Counted from the stretch's first letter, positions 24,813-37,420 are shown. The stretch: 64,000 bases of DNA from Actinomucor elegans (GCA_026027325.1 JAMSLZ010000009.1:1364001-1428000), one strand, 5' to 3'. Notes: generated by a model not told the origin, from the sequence alone. Translations and numbers: made by a program.

Positions 24813-25382
24813 CTATGAGATGCCTTGTTTAAGAACAATACAATGAATATACTATATACTTGTCAATAATTATCAATAAATTGTATTATACTTGTTTTTG
24901 TATGTTTTAGGCTTAGGCTATTCGTTCATTTATCTGTTCTGGACCTCCTAGAATATATTCTGAATCTTTATAACTTTTTTTATAGGCCCCTTGCTACGAA
25001 AACGAACCGAGGCTGAGAAATACCCTCCGTAGTGCCATTCAATTCTGATAGCTGTAGTTACTACAACAAATAATCACATTTTTGCCAACATTGGATGATA
25101 CATAATCCCAGTTTGCCTTCTATCTTAAGTTCAAAGATCAAGAAAACTTGCTTTAATCAAACGAGAGCATTTCTTTACAAATACTTGTACTACTGCTCTT
25201 TATTATTACATCTATTATCTATTTATATATACAATTTTAACCTGTTGCGGTAATGTTTTCTGTCAGTTTAAAATTATTTCAACCAGCCTTTGTCTGCTAA
25301 AGAAGAGGCTGTTTTTTTTTTGACAGAGATAGAATTCAACAGGGAGGTTGCCTTTGGGTTTATTTACACTGTCGAAGCGATG

Positions 25383-26806
25383 TTACTTGTTCATCCAATA
25401 AGTTTTGTGTAATCTACGAATATAACCAGAGAAAGTCGAGCCTTTTGTGCCCACAAATAAATGGCCTTTACTTGCAACCAGTGCATCTACCAAAGGAATC
25501 AAGTATTTCCGCATGCTTTGCCCGGTATGTAAAGTTCGATACTGATCCATATGAATCCATAGAGGATGTTTGTTGTGCAATATATCGTCCAGCGTAAAAG
25601 TGCAAGGTAAATGGGTCCATAAATGTCGAACTTTGGGGTTTTTTCTGGGATTGATGGCATCTGTTGCCAAGAAAACTAGCGTCGTTTGCTTTTGTTTTGC
25701 AAGCGCGACGCAACTGAGTAGGTCTGTGTTTGTATGGTTGCTGGGTGTTGAAGGGATCCGATCAATCATGTACTGTATATTCTCGGGGAGAGCTTTAATA
25801 AATAGTCCATCCGCAGTTCGCAAATGAGCGCCGACAAAGTTACCAGCACCCCCTAGCGCTTCCACCACAATATCTGTGATCTTTAATACGGCTGGGTGTT
25901 TGTAAGTAATACTTTCTTGTAGTGTTTTGAAGAATTGAGCGTTTTTAGGATCTTTGATGGGGAATTTTCCTGTGCCAAACAAGCTAGTAAAGTGAATTAA
26001 GCGTTGACTGTGATTTTGAAGCAAAGAAACATCGAGACTATCTGCATATCTGCCAAGAAACCGATTTTTGACAGGAATATCATAAATCCGCCAATCATAG
26101 CGCGTTTCATCTAATGAATTGTTGGGTTATTGTTCATAATCTAGCCATTTAAGGGCTCACCTTTAAAGAAGAGTATATCACCATCAATGTAAGGCCCCGT
26201 AGTTTGGTTATTGTTTAAATAGGACCGTTTGATTCCATAATTTTGTTCTAACCATTGAAAGTCGCTTGATTCACGTTGCTCTATTCTGACATGTTGTTTT
26301 GCCCAACTTAGGTCAAACAAATCCTCGAAAGAAGCTAGCGCGTATTTCGATGGATCAGGGCAAGATGCCGATTTTCTAGATCTTTTATCTTGGAATTGCT
26401 TACAATAATCATTGTCTGTGTCACGTAATTTGTGCTGGAGTTGCAGTTTTGCAAAGTGATTCCAACCAAAAGATTCACCCAATACTGCCTTGGGTAATAT
26501 GAGTGTTCGGTTAAGGTACCAAGCCAGTAGGATGCCGTTCTCGACTATGGTGATGATTAGAACACGATATGCATCGATCTAACCAGGTATACCTTGTATC
26601 AATTGATTCTGAAACCCACTATGGGTGAAAAAGGTCAAATATTTCTCATTCGGGTCTCTTGTTGAAGCTAATGAACTAGTCGAGAAAGTATGATTGAATG
26701 GAAACAGTAATGACCTTTTAGAAGTGGGCTTGTTTTGGTATTGGTATATGATATATGACAAGAATACTATGACAAGTAAAGAAGCTTTACTTGAAATATA
26801 CTTCAT
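25383..26806 (-). CDS. Type II membrane protein, GDP-fucose O-fucosyltransferase-like
   Basis: Three exons encode about 440 residues. The N-terminus has a single hydrophobic anchor (LLVIVFLSYIIYQY) with no cleavage site, typical of a Golgi type II glycosyltransferase. After splicing (donor CAAG/GTATAC near 26593) the protein reads HSGFQNQLIQVENGILLAWYLNRTLILP, a pattern seen in fungal proteins of the PF10250 O-fucosyltransferase family, where the GxxNQ segment lies near the nucleotide-sugar site. The C-terminal part contains GAHLRTADG (an HLR motif) and GTKGSTFSGYIRRL, equivalent to the family's late G-T/S-x-x-S-T-F segment. The substrate is unknown. A second intron (about 26108-26155) is GT-AG. 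Assignment rests on motifs seen by eye. Confidence 0.65.
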
Positions 26807-26937
26807 GTTAAAGAAAGAAAGAAAAAAAAAAAAGAAGACAAAGTATCAATGATTAAAAAAAAAGGCTTTTTTTAATTGTTGCTAAAAGTACTGGCCAATA
26901 ATAGACGTGCTTCATAATAATAAAAAGGACCCGTCTT

Positions 26938-29074
26938 TTATTGCATATTAATGCGATTTGGTATACTCATGACTTCTTTATGCCAATCTCCCAAATGATT
27001 TATGTAGCGTTGTTTAGTGGCAAATTTTCGACTGCAGGCTTTACAATAGAATTGTGGATCGTTCAAGTCAGGGACCACGTTGGGAAGAGGCTTATTTAAC
27101 ATGGCTAAAGGTACAAGCATCATCAGGTGCTTACGCCTCAAATGAATACGATACACGCTCAAAGATTTGTAGGTGATATTGCAGGATTTGCAATGAAAGT
27201 TTGGATCATCTTCATCTGGCAATACACCTGGTGTAGGTTGAGGACCAAGCTGACTGCATCGTATACCATGGCATCTGCGCAAGTGACTTTGGTACTGAAT
27301 CTTGCCTATATATGTCCTATTGCAAGAGCGACAATGGTTATCTGGGTCCTCTGGATCAGGCTGAATATCAGGATTGACACGAGATCGGCTGGGTCTGACA
27401 TACTTTTCTTCATGGATTTTGCGTACATGAGTTCTAAAGCCTTGGCGTGATTTGTAAGATAAGTCGCAGGAGCGACAGTAATTATTCGGATCGTTGATGT
27501 CAGGCGAAATACCTGGCGTAGGTACATGATAAGGCCTCAATGTTTGGAGTGGAAGTTTGTGATTATTGATCAAATGATGGCGATAAAGCACTGCAGTATT
27601 GAATTTGTAATCGCAAGACTTGCAATAAAAGTTAGGATCATCAACATATGGTTCAATGTCTGGGTTCGGTTTCAACTTTTTGCGGATGGGTGGTTCGATA
27701 TTGTGTCTACGTCGAAGATGTTTAATATAGCTAAAACGTCGACTAAGGTGTACATCGCAAGCTTTGCAATAGAAATTAGGGTCCATCGGGTCAGGCTGAA
27801 CATCGCATTCTTTCACTAATCCTCGCATGGGTACCAACTTTATCTTATGCTTATATCTCAAATGATCTCGATAGTATCCAAGGCTTTTGTGCTTCAAGTT
27901 GCAGGCTCTGCAGTAAAAGTTCGGATCGTTTATATCAGGTTCAACGCCAGGCATTCCTTTATTTTTACATTCTCGTTGAGAATAAGGATCTAGTTGCATA
28001 TGATGAATGGTTTGGAGGTGTCGCCTAAAACTGCGTGAATACAAGAATGTTTTATCGCAAGATCTACAATAAAAGTTTGGATCGTTTGGATCAGGTTGGA
28101 TATCAGGCCTTGGTTTATAAGGTACACGCAGTGGGACTAGCTCTATCTTATGGACATGTCGAAGATGATACCTGTATAAGGTATTACAAGAGCGTTTCAC
28201 TTTACAGACGCGACAGTAATAGTGTGGATCGTTGATATCAGGCAATATGCCTTTAGCAGGCGTTATTTTGGCATATGAAACGGCCATCTTGTGCTTTCTT
28301 CTCAAATGAGCTTTGTACGCATCCGGGTCATCAAATGTAAAGTCGCAAACACGACAATACAAGTTGGGATCATTGATATCAGGTTGTAGCACTGAACCTG
28401 TGTTATGATCGATACTAAGAGGTCCTCGTATTTTGTGATAAAACTTCAGATGGGTGTGATACGTCCTAATGGTTTTATAATGCCTTTTGCAGGAGCTACA
28501 GTAAAAGTTGGGATCATCAAAATCAGGTTCGATTTCCGGTGGACACTGAGACGCTATTTTGTATCGAATGTGGTGTATCATACGTAAGTGGTAAAGAAAT
28601 GTAATGCGGTTCTTGTAAGTTTTTTTGCATGAACGACAATAGTGGTGAGGGTCATACATGTCCGGAATAACATTGGGGTCTTGGAGTACTTCATTAGCTA
28701 AAGGTTCAAGTTTCATTTTGTGCACGACCCGAAGATGTTTTCTATATTCTTGACGCGTTTTTTTGCTACATTTGCAGAGGTTACAGTAAAAGTTTGGATC
28801 ATCCACGTTAGGTAAACTCTCTATTGAGGTTCATAAATAAGTAATAATTTGATAGCAAATTGATTTCACACTGACCTGGGAGAATTGAAAGCGGTTTTTG
28901 TTCTTGTTTCAACTCGAATAGTACAGGTGATTCTTCTGTGATGGTATTGGACGGTCCTTCTTGCTCTATGACTATCACTACTCTGGTTTTCTTTTTTAAT
29001 GGCTTCTCTCTTGAAAGGTAATCTATAATAGATGATTGACGCGTTTGTCGACGCGTTATTTTCAATTTTGTCAT
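26938..29074 (-). CDS. Tandem-array zinc-finger protein, 13 C2H2 units
   Basis: Two exons encode about 690 residues; the intron lies between about 28823 and 28876 (exon 1 ends ILP, exon 2 continues ESLPNVDDPNFYC). Exon 1 is basic and then acidic. Exon 2 is 13 consecutive units of about 47 residues, each built as a DPNFYC-x2-C-x12-H-x4-H finger followed by a spacer ending P-[DEG]-[IV]-x-P-D. The two cysteines and two histidines are present in all 13 units, although the residues between them vary. The linkers are about 22-27 residues long, quite unlike the 7-residue TGEKP linker of DNA-binding polydactyl factors. I do not recognise a named family. It could bind nucleic acid or protein. There is no other domain. 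Confidence 0.85.
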
Positions 29075-29906
29075 CTTTTTTTCTCTAAGAAAAAAAAAAA
29101 AAAAAAGAGAGAGAAAGGGGAAATTTGAAACAAAGATATAAAGCCATCATGCAAGCCTCAATTACACTAATTCCAAGTCCGCTGGGCTATCAAACCCTTG
29201 ATATTTCAATATTAAATATTATAGTGGCCGTAATACTCTGTTTCAAGACTATTTTTCGTCTGTTAAATGTATATATGCGTTATAAGTGAACTATAATGAC
29301 AGAAATCTGATTGACATATATGTGTTGCTGTTATACCTGTTTTTATTATGAGAGTATGTACCTTTTGAAGTCTTACGATTGTTTTCTTAAGAAATGTGTA
29401 TGTTGTACCAACATATTTGACCACCTGCTGTTAATAACTATTTAATTACTTAGTAGTGTCAATAGCGTTTGCCAACTACTGATATCCTGGACAATCTAGC
29501 GCACAGGAATATACCAATATCCGTTTGAACTAGTGATAGTGCTTATTTTCAACTCAGTTAAATTATCTACACACATTGCATACAATAACGCAACTTCTTA
29601 AATGATCTCTATCAAATACCATACTTGGTTGGTCGTTCTTACCCATGTTGTATTGTTGCATCTGATAAGACCTATATTGATTGATACTATAATGAGTATA
29701 GCATATCAGTGTTGTTAATGGTTAGTAAGCCATATGCGTATTACGCATCAAAGTAATAATGAACTGAGAGCCTATTGTATTATTCTACTAAGATTTTTTT
29801 TTATTTTATATAATAATCGTACAAAGGTGGTGAGGGAAAATGATTAAATGAACATGCAAAAAGGAAAACAATGTGAATATTAAACGTCTTGATATCTATT
29901 TGATAT
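29075..29906. other. Intergenic, 0.8 kb
   Basis: Promoter side of the 13-finger gene and 3' side of Nop53. It has an A/AG-rich run at 29086-29115. No gene is seen. Confidence 0.5.
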
Positions 29907-31457
29907 CTATTTCTTGTTCATGGCTCTCTTCTTTTTGATATCTTCTTGTTGGTCAAAATTCTTGTAAGCTCTTCTTTCATATTCCTTAAGCTTATACTTT
30001 CTACTTGGGAGAACAGGCACTCTAGGCTCAATGATATTACGCTTTTGAATACTATGGAATCGATCACGGAACATATTTCCTTCAGGCTATTTGATTGTAT
30101 ATTAGCATATGCCAACACCTTTTTTTTTAAAAAAAAAAAAAAAACTAACCTTCAATTGACGGAGTGTTTCACATAACTCATCTGTTAACTGAACATCCAC
30201 AGGCAATTCAGGTACATAGTATTTACCAATCTTCTTCAAACCCTTCTTTTCTTCCTCAGATTTACGTTCATCTCTTTGTTCAGCTAAAGAATCTAATTCT
30301 TCTATGCGTTGAGCAATCTCTGATTCAATCTCGCGAAGTTTATCGATCTGTTGACGAATAGCACGTTCTTGCAACTTTTGTTTCTTTTCCAATTCAGCCT
30401 TAGCCAAACGAGATGCTTTTTGACGTTGCTGACGTGTTTTACGTTCAGCTGCCTTGCGCTTCTTTGTGGCTTTATCATCTGTAGGCTTATCTTCCAAATC
30501 TTCCAAATCTTCCAAATCTTCAATATCAGCTTCAGTCGAAATGATCTTGCCTTCAGCTGTGATTTCAGAGTGAGCTAATTCACCAGCCAATTGCTTCAAT
30601 TCGTCACGGTACGATAATTGCTCTTGAAGTTTTTTGAGAATCTCAGCCTTGCGTTCCTCAGCTTCATTGGCTTTAGCAAGTAGCTGTTGATGTGCTTCGG
30701 CTGTTGGGTTATAAGAGTGACCACCTTCGGGTGTAGTGATTGCAGGGATGTGTTCTAAAGCGGTAGGTTTCACTGCTAATGTCTTGGGAACCGTCAACTT
30801 AGCTTTGACAGGCAAGTAATCATTGACAGGTGTTTCAGGAACTGGCTCTAAAATAATACGGTCAGTATTACATGTCTACTAAAAAAATTAGTCTTTTACC
30901 TTCGTCCCAAAGATCATAAGATTTGGTGTTGGTAGCTTTCTTGTTCTTCTTTTTGGGAGCAACAGGTGCATTGTTCTCGATTTTACGCTTCAATGTCTTG
31001 TTTTCATACTTTGAGTGCACACGATCCGTCATCTCAGGTTTCTTGAAAGCGTTCTTGGATTTGACAGCAGGGACAGCTGATCTTTGATTCAAGATTTCAT
31101 CCACACGAAGAGGTTTGTCTTTTGCAAGTCTACGCTTTACTAAAACAAAAGGTGTTAAGGTATAGGTCAGCAAGATTGGGATAAAGATACGAACCACCAG
31201 TGTCACCAGCAACATCAATGGTAAAGAGCTCATCGTCCTTCATTTCTTGGGTATGACCACTGTTGAAATCAGAAGGGATCTATTAGATTCAGATCTTTGA
31301 TCTACTATAATAACACTTACACGACTCTTTCGATAGAACGCATCTCTTCTTGGCCTTCTTCAACATCCGTGATATCTACATTCTTACGCCATGCCTTCTT
31401 GCCCTTACGGCTAGGTTGCGATTTCTTTTTTTGCTGTTCTACGGCTGCTCCAGACAT
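29907..31457 (-). CDS. Ribosome biogenesis protein Nop53 (GLTSCR2/PICT1 family)
   Basis: Five exons starting at the ATG 31455-31457 (MSGAAVEQQ). The N-terminal KGKKAWRKNVD motif, the central VKSKNAFKKPEMTDRV and YDLWDE (the AIM-like region that recruits the Mtr4 helicase in yeast Nop53 is of this kind), a long Lys/Glu/Arg coiled coil, and the C-terminal GKYYVPELPVDVQLTDEL, IIEPRVPVLPSRKYKLKEYE are all characteristic. Nop53 acts in the nucleolus in 60S maturation and 7S/5.8S processing. An imperfect tandem repeat encodes LED x4 near 30490-30530. Length and motif order match the family. Introns are GT-AG. Confidence 0.93.
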
Positions 31458-31883
31458 GATGATATTGTGTTGGACGAGAAAAGCTTGATGGTGAAGGAGT
31501 TTTCTTGAGGTGTCAGAAAAAACTTGCAATTTTAAAAATAGTCACGAAAAAACAGTCACTGCCAACTGAACAGAGGGCTTTGAATGATTAGCTCTTTTTG
31601 TATAATTTATGAAGATAATAGAAAAAAGTTATAAAGACTTGTGTATCATCACTTATACATAATCCTATACTATGAATTCATCCGTACGCAACAACTTGCC
31701 GTCAACTGTAACATTTAAAGCAAACTTTGCTAATTTATAGTTGGTTCAATTTACCAAACCGAAATAGTCATAAAGGCTTGTTATTTTTTAAAATTAGCAC
31801 TATTTCATCAGTATGTATCTGTATAACCTGTCATATATTTGAACCTAATTAGCTTTCTATGAAATATTGTACCTTATTTTAGA

Positions 31884-32117
31884 TATGAAATTCTATTCAA
31901 TTACGAATTACGACAAAGACAGCCCAAGAAATTTGCAGATCAATCAGGTTTAACACCAAATGTAAGTAAATGTAAATCCATTGCTATCACAGTTTTAGAA
32001 TCGCTGTGACTTAGTTCTTGCAGAAGCAGCAGTCTCTTCTGGACCTGAAATTCTTAAAAAAAGTAATCATGCACCGCAATCTACTGAGAAATTTATAGAT
32101 CATTATATTTATTTTGC
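31884..32117 (+). pseudogene. Possible orphan spliced coding fragment
   Basis: After a TTTTAG acceptor at 31883, an open stretch reads YEILFNYELRQRQPKKF then ADQSGLTPN. A canonical GTAAGT...TTTTAG intron (about 31962-31997) follows, then NRCDLVLAEAAVSSGPEIL and a stop at about 32117. Removing the intron keeps the frame. Upstream, an ATG at about 31672 gives a short frame that I cannot join cleanly. The last ~50 bases resemble the flank of the dispersed repeat, so the true 3' end may be lost. It may be a truncated gene or a transposon remnant. Family unknown. Confidence 0.3.
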
Positions 32118-32204
32118 ATGAAATGCAATAAATGTATACTAATAACTGCTAAATATACATATGTAGCTATCAGAATTCAATCAAGTATATGTCCAAGTAG
32201 TTAT

Positions 32205-32270
32205 AGTTGTTTAATATGAACTTGGGCCATTACACGGATCGGATATTTGACCAGAATCGATGAAGGGGCC
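32205..32270 (+). repeat. Dispersed ~170-bp repeat, single degenerate copy
   Basis: The core is recognisable as GTTTAATATGAACTTGG, CGGATCGGATATTTGACC and AGAATCGATGAAG. Confidence 0.45.
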
Positions 32271-35200
32271 TAGACGGAGCTGAAATGGGAATAATGCCGC
32301 GCAAAGCAAATGTTTAAAGAGGCTTAATAGTTTTCTAGTCCTTAAGTAGTTCTTTCTTGTTCTCCCAACCGCTATTAGTACTTTTTTCACGTTATAATGA
32401 ATAGCGGTATTGATTCTAAAAGATATTAAATAATCTATATATATATATATATATATAACAATGATTATCTATTCCAAAATCTTCTTAAAGATGTATCTCT
32501 ATGTATCATTCACTATGAAGTATATGGAACAAAGCCCATACCACGTGCATTTACTGAAGGAGTCAGTATGAAACAAGTAATACTCTTTAATAGAACAAAG
32601 TACCCTGTGATACTCATTCTGGAACGAGTTGAATTTATGAAACTGTTCAATGGTGCGTTACGTAGTGTATATGGAGGAATAACATGGGGAATAGGAACTC
32701 GTAATTTTTTATTTATTTATTTTTTCTGAATAAACAAACAGGCTTTCACTGAATATCATCTAAGCTCCTAAATGATCATTTGTTATGAAGCAGGGCTTGG
32801 AATTTTTTTAATTTTTGATTTACGCAGTTGTAAATACACTACTATAAGAATTTTCTTGCCTAAGCAATACACTTATATATAAATATACAGGGCAGAGCTT
32901 ATTTCTTATATAATAAGTACAGTCTTTTTTTAGGTATTTTTGTAGATGATGCACAGACACAATTACAAGTTTTTTTGTAACAAAATATGAAAGATAGAAT
33001 GTGTATACACACACATATCAAGGTATTGTACCCAAATACAATAAAAGTAGACTGTATAAAATGACACATTTTGTTCCAATCAGCTTCCTTCCACTTCTTC
33101 CACTGCAATATTATCAGTAGATTTTTATACATTGGCAATGCCCTGCGTTTTATCTCTGCATAAATGCCTGCATTTATAGCAATGCATTGTAGGATTATTT
33201 CACGCTTGTCCCGGTAAGCCTGTTCAACCGAAAGATATATATCTGTATATTTGTTTGGGTCTAACCCGAAAGAAAGGTCAACTGTTGATTGTTATTGGAC
33301 GTGCTTAAACTGGTAGGCCGGAGTATTGTTCTGGTTGATATGGAAGTTCTTTTTTGGTATATGCTACTCTATACGAGTCTTTGATATGGCATAGAAAGGT
33401 GATAATGTACGATTATTTGCCCTTAAAGGATTGGTTTACCTTGAAGGAACAAAAGACGCACGCGTTTCCTTTACTAGGCAATGCGATCGAACACTGTACA
33501 ACCAAATCAAATATGCCTTACGGCAGGGACTCGTTTTTAGCCCTAACAATGCTGCAGGATTTCAGTAGTCCTAGTTTGCTAATTTGAAGCTAAGATATAA
33601 AACAGTGTGATAACAAAGGACATTATACGGGTACTTGTTATTGTATGCAATGTTTATTTAGATTTAATAGTGGATAAAACGCTCTACCAATACATATATT
33701 TATCTATCTGACATTTTCTCAATGAATACTACGCGTTCTAATATATATCATGAACACTGTCTCTAGTTGATACCATTTACATTTATCTGACGTGTCTTTG
33801 TAGTTAAATAGGATTTTTATATGTGTCCAAAGCATCATGGCATAAGCCACGATACTAAAAGTGTTTCCGGTTGATCTAATCTTAACTACCACTAGTCCTT
33901 TTTCTTATAAATTGATGGGGAAATAGTTAATTTGATCTGCACGTTGTTTTTAATGCAGCGCTTGGTTACATCATGCCAAATATGATCAGATTAAAACTGT
34001 CAGTGAGAATACAAGTGTCTCAGCGTCCATGCATTATTGAATCATACGTTTATTATCTGAAATGCAGTATGCAAAATGTCACCACTATTAAGATACGTCT
34101 ATTTCATTGGCTTTCGGGATGCAACTAAGTTATTATTATATGTCCGCTTAATACCGCCAATTCAACATTCAACCAAAGGAGATCAATGATTCTTGAAAAA
34201 AAAAAAATACAACCAATATCACTCTCTTTAGAATGGGACAATTTTTATCATGATATGCTAACACTATGTATCATCAAAGACTATTATTATGTGCTGATAT
34301 CATACCATTTAAACACCGGTTGATCCGAGATACACGCGTCAAATCATACAATTACGTCTAAATTAAATAAGCAATGAACCGAGGCAATTGAAAGATTCTC
34401 GGGAAAAATAGAAACAGAAGCGCGCTCTTTCGAATGCGACTATGTTGAAAACTACACATCAAAAGGAACAAAGGTTTAAAGACACAATACTTATGTCATC
34501 ATGTTCTCTTACATTTGATGTGGATAGAATGAAACATAATGATAGACCCGGAGTGCTGATTGAAAACGGATATGCATACTTCTGTTACAATTTCCAGGTT
34601 TCCCTCCCTTTACATTCATATGAGACATATAAACAAAACAACTTCACACACGCACTCAAATCATATATATTCTAATTACTAAATATAACAAGGGCACTCA
34701 GCATAAAACCTTATAATTGCGGAAATAGTTAATTCTAACATATATATACAAATTACTTTCGAGTCATGTGTGCTGAAGTTCCAATCGTTTTTATTGGTCT
34801 GCATCAGCCGAAACGTTCACCCAAAAATGTAACTTTTGAATGAAATTACCACCTGAACGAGAATACTATATGCCATTATTGATCAATGTATTGAACGCGA
34901 TCTGAAACAGTGTTACTATATGACAAGTCCAGGTGTGAAGCCTACAATTGCCTGTTTAGTGCTGTTGAGTTAAGTTACATGCAGTTTTATAGTTCAAAAC
35001 CCGAGTTACCATCGGCTTAGATTTTGGAAACTTCTCTGTCAAGTGGAGCCTATCCGGTTAGCAGTTGAATATGGTGATGGTTTTACTCTATTAAAGGTGA
35101 AGGTACAATGTGAACATATCAAACGAAACTATGAAGACTCTCTGGTTCTAGAAGGACATATGAAGTAGCATTGTGAACTTAGTTAATGAATAAAGCATAG

Positions 35201-35581
35201 CATGTACTTGGAACATACAAAACAGATGACGAAACTGCCTTATTTCAACATGCAGCATTTATTTAAAGACTTGAGATGCTATACAAAACAAAATACAATG
35301 CCTATCTGGTTATAAAAAAGAAGATCTCATACATTCTTTATATTAAATTGAACAAAAGACGCATTTTGCACTATTCTTAATACTCAGCAAAAGTCGCCTA
35401 TGGCTTTGGATCGTCAAGAAGGCTTGACAGAAACTGTCATACTTTGCAATACCGACTTTTTCGGAAGACTGTTATAATAGACTCCTATTTTGCTCACCCC
35501 TCCTATTAGTATATATATGGTTACCATCCCTCTCTTTTTTCTTCTTTTCTCTCTTTCTTTCCCATATACATTTATAACAAG

Positions 35582-35744
35582 ATGGATCCAGTCGACAATA
35601 ACATTACTTTACCAGTGAATTATATCACACATAAATGCTGTACTTGTGGCTCATTCTCTCATAAAACAAGGTACGTATGGAATGATAAAGTTTAAATCAC
35701 TACTAATCATCTTGAGTAGGGACTGTCCAAAATTATATCATTAG
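35582..35744 (+). CDS. Putative 37-residue protein with one CCHC zinc knuckle
   Basis: Two exons (35582-35670 and 35720-35744) encode 37 residues starting MDPVDNN. Residues 19-32 read CCTCGSFSHKTRDC, an exact C-x2-C-x4-H-x4-C zinc knuckle, and the intron (35671-35719, 49 nt, GTACGT...TAG with CTACTAATC near the 3' end) interrupts it just before the last Cys. The upstream region has a TATA-like sequence (about 35511-35519) and a strong pyrimidine tract (35526-35562), as expected of a fungal promoter and 5' UTR. Such knuckles bind single-stranded nucleic acid in retroelement Gag and cellular proteins. It could be a tiny cellular gene or a domesticated knuckle. It is too short for statistical certainty. 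Confidence 0.5.
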
Positions 35745-35957
35745 ACCTTGATTTCCATTGTTATCTATAATACTACCTATCATATACAAATCGCTCTTAT
35801 ACATACATACCTCTTTATCATACTATCCTTCCATTACATATAATGCCAAACGTACACACTGTTTCCCATGACTCTGCTTAAATACAAACAAATAAAAGAG
35901 TCAAGTTCAATATGCCAAAAAATCATAAGGATTCTCTTAGGCCTAATTTTTAAAGCA

Positions 35958-35993
<36 letters not shown>

Positions 35994-36759
35994 AAGCGCG
36001 AAAATGTAAATGCTTTTTTTTTCTCATAGTTTGGGGGATATATAAAAACTTTCAGTTCATAAATGCATTAATACAAGGCCCTAAAAACTGTGTTTTATTG
36101 AGAATCACATTAATAATTGAAGAATATATCTTGTATTATATGCATCAGTCGACGCACCAATAAATCTCACGCAAAGTTTATTAATACACATTTTGGTATA
36201 CCATATATCGGTTAATCCGTTAAAAGTGGATCGAAGCGTATTATGTCTTGATTTTGTAGGATCATTTGAGACTCACTTAGTTGCATTACCCACAAATAGA
36301 AACTCCTACTAATTGCTGATGGTATATCGAGACTGCTTTTAATGCTCCAACTCGAAATTACAAAACATGTGTCATTCAAAATTTCATGCCATTTGGTTCG
36401 TGTTTTACAGATGAAAGTCAACCTGGATCAGATCCTCCTTATTCTTCGAGTAGCTACGCCTTTAGGCCAAAAAATGGCTTATCATTTGGAATACAACTCG
36501 AGATTTCTAATAGAAGGGTATCGATGTCGTGATCTTCTGTAAAAACAAGTCATAATTATTTCCGAATCAAATTGTTATAAATGATAGTATCATCGTGCTT
36601 CTATTTGATAGACGTCACTTTATGTTTTTGGTTCAAGCCGCAGCAGTGTCTACTGCTATTTTAGATAGAAAAGCTAAATTAAATAACCTTTATTAGTCTT
36701 TCGCAGTTTGCTGATTCTTTTTTTTCTCTTTTTTTTTAAAAAAAAAAATTCGATACCTA
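35745..36759. other. Intergenic, 1 kb, with long poly-T tract
   Basis: Contains a T-run of about 33 bases (35960-35992) and shorter T/A runs before the next start (about 36717-36749). Frames at 36212-36542 look accidental. Confidence 0.5.
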
Positions 36760-37089
36760 ATGACCAACAATTACAATAATTATAACGATAATCAACACAT
36801 TCAATCTATCAGCTATTCAAAGCTAGCAGAATATGATCAAACACGTATCGATTTGCCAATACGCAAATATGTTTTGATCACCAATCTATTACGCGAGCCT
36901 TCGCCTACAACAGAGCTGGAACATCAATGGTTTGAAACGTGTCTAGAAGAGTTGGACCGAGAAGAAAAAGAACAAGAACAAGGCCAAACAACTACAAAGT
37001 TCAATCATAAACCTGATCTTCACTTACATGCGTTCTATAACTTTCGAAATGGAAGTGGTTTTTTAGTTTGCACTTCAAATCTTAGTTAA
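36760..37089 (+). CDS. Small hypothetical acidic protein
   Basis: A single open frame of 109 residues starting MTNNYNNYND. It has an Asn-rich start, a Tyr/Ile region (YDQTRIDLPIRKYVLITNLL) and an acidic Glu/Gln coil (WFETCLEELDREEKE). A T-rich/A-rich promoter-like stretch lies just upstream. The central segment is hydrophobically patterned and less biased than random AT-rich DNA, which favours a real gene. A possible intron with a GTTTTTTAG end near 37061 could change the C-terminus. No family is recognised. Confidence 0.45.
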   Translation: MTNNYNNYNDNQHIQSISYSKLAEYDQTRIDLPIRKYVLITNLLREPSPTTELEHQWFETCLEELDREEKEQEQGQTTTKFNHKPDLHLHAFYNFRNGSGFLVCTSNLS

Positions 37090-37420
37090 ACCTCCTTCAT
37101 GTCCCCTCCTTTCATCTAGTACATAATACCATACTCATTATCATTTATATCATAAGCCGATCTACCATTTCTCAAAAATAAAAGCCTACCGTAGTATTTA
37201 CTTGACAGCGGTCAATTCATGCTGCATCTGAATTCGGAAGCTAAAAAAAAAAAGTTAAAGTCTAGCCAGTTGGCCTAGACAGTTCCTTTATGCATCTTTC
37301 TCGGTACTACACGGCTCAATATGACTACCAGATACGGTATTAAGTATAGATAGTTTAATTTTCAAGTAATATAGAGAAAATATACATGGTTTAACAGAAA
37401 ATGTTGGTGGCACCATTAGT

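Larger units (their letters stand above)
22354..25382. other. Intergenic region, 3 kb, repeat-bearing
   Basis: The 3' ends of two convergent genes face each other here. It holds an ACT-type microsatellite (22377-22424), an A-run (about 22730-22753), a short inverted repeat (23471-23591), and four copies of the dispersed repeat (22647-22720, 24264-24336, 24551-24812). No coding region is supported. Confidence 0.6.
31458..35581. other. Intergenic region, 4.1 kb
   Basis: It lies between the Nop53 start and a small zinc-knuckle gene. It contains a possible spliced coding remnant (31884-32117), one repeat copy (32205-32270) and a (TA)n run (32437-32457). Frames at 33354 and 34442 (+) and at 32820-33138 (-) have no motif support. 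No RNA gene is recognised. Confidence 0.5.

Noticed and set aside
27127..28587. Several plus-strand open frames over the zinc-finger array
   Set aside because: They repeat with the period of the fingers and have no start context or motifs; shadows of the minus-strand gene.
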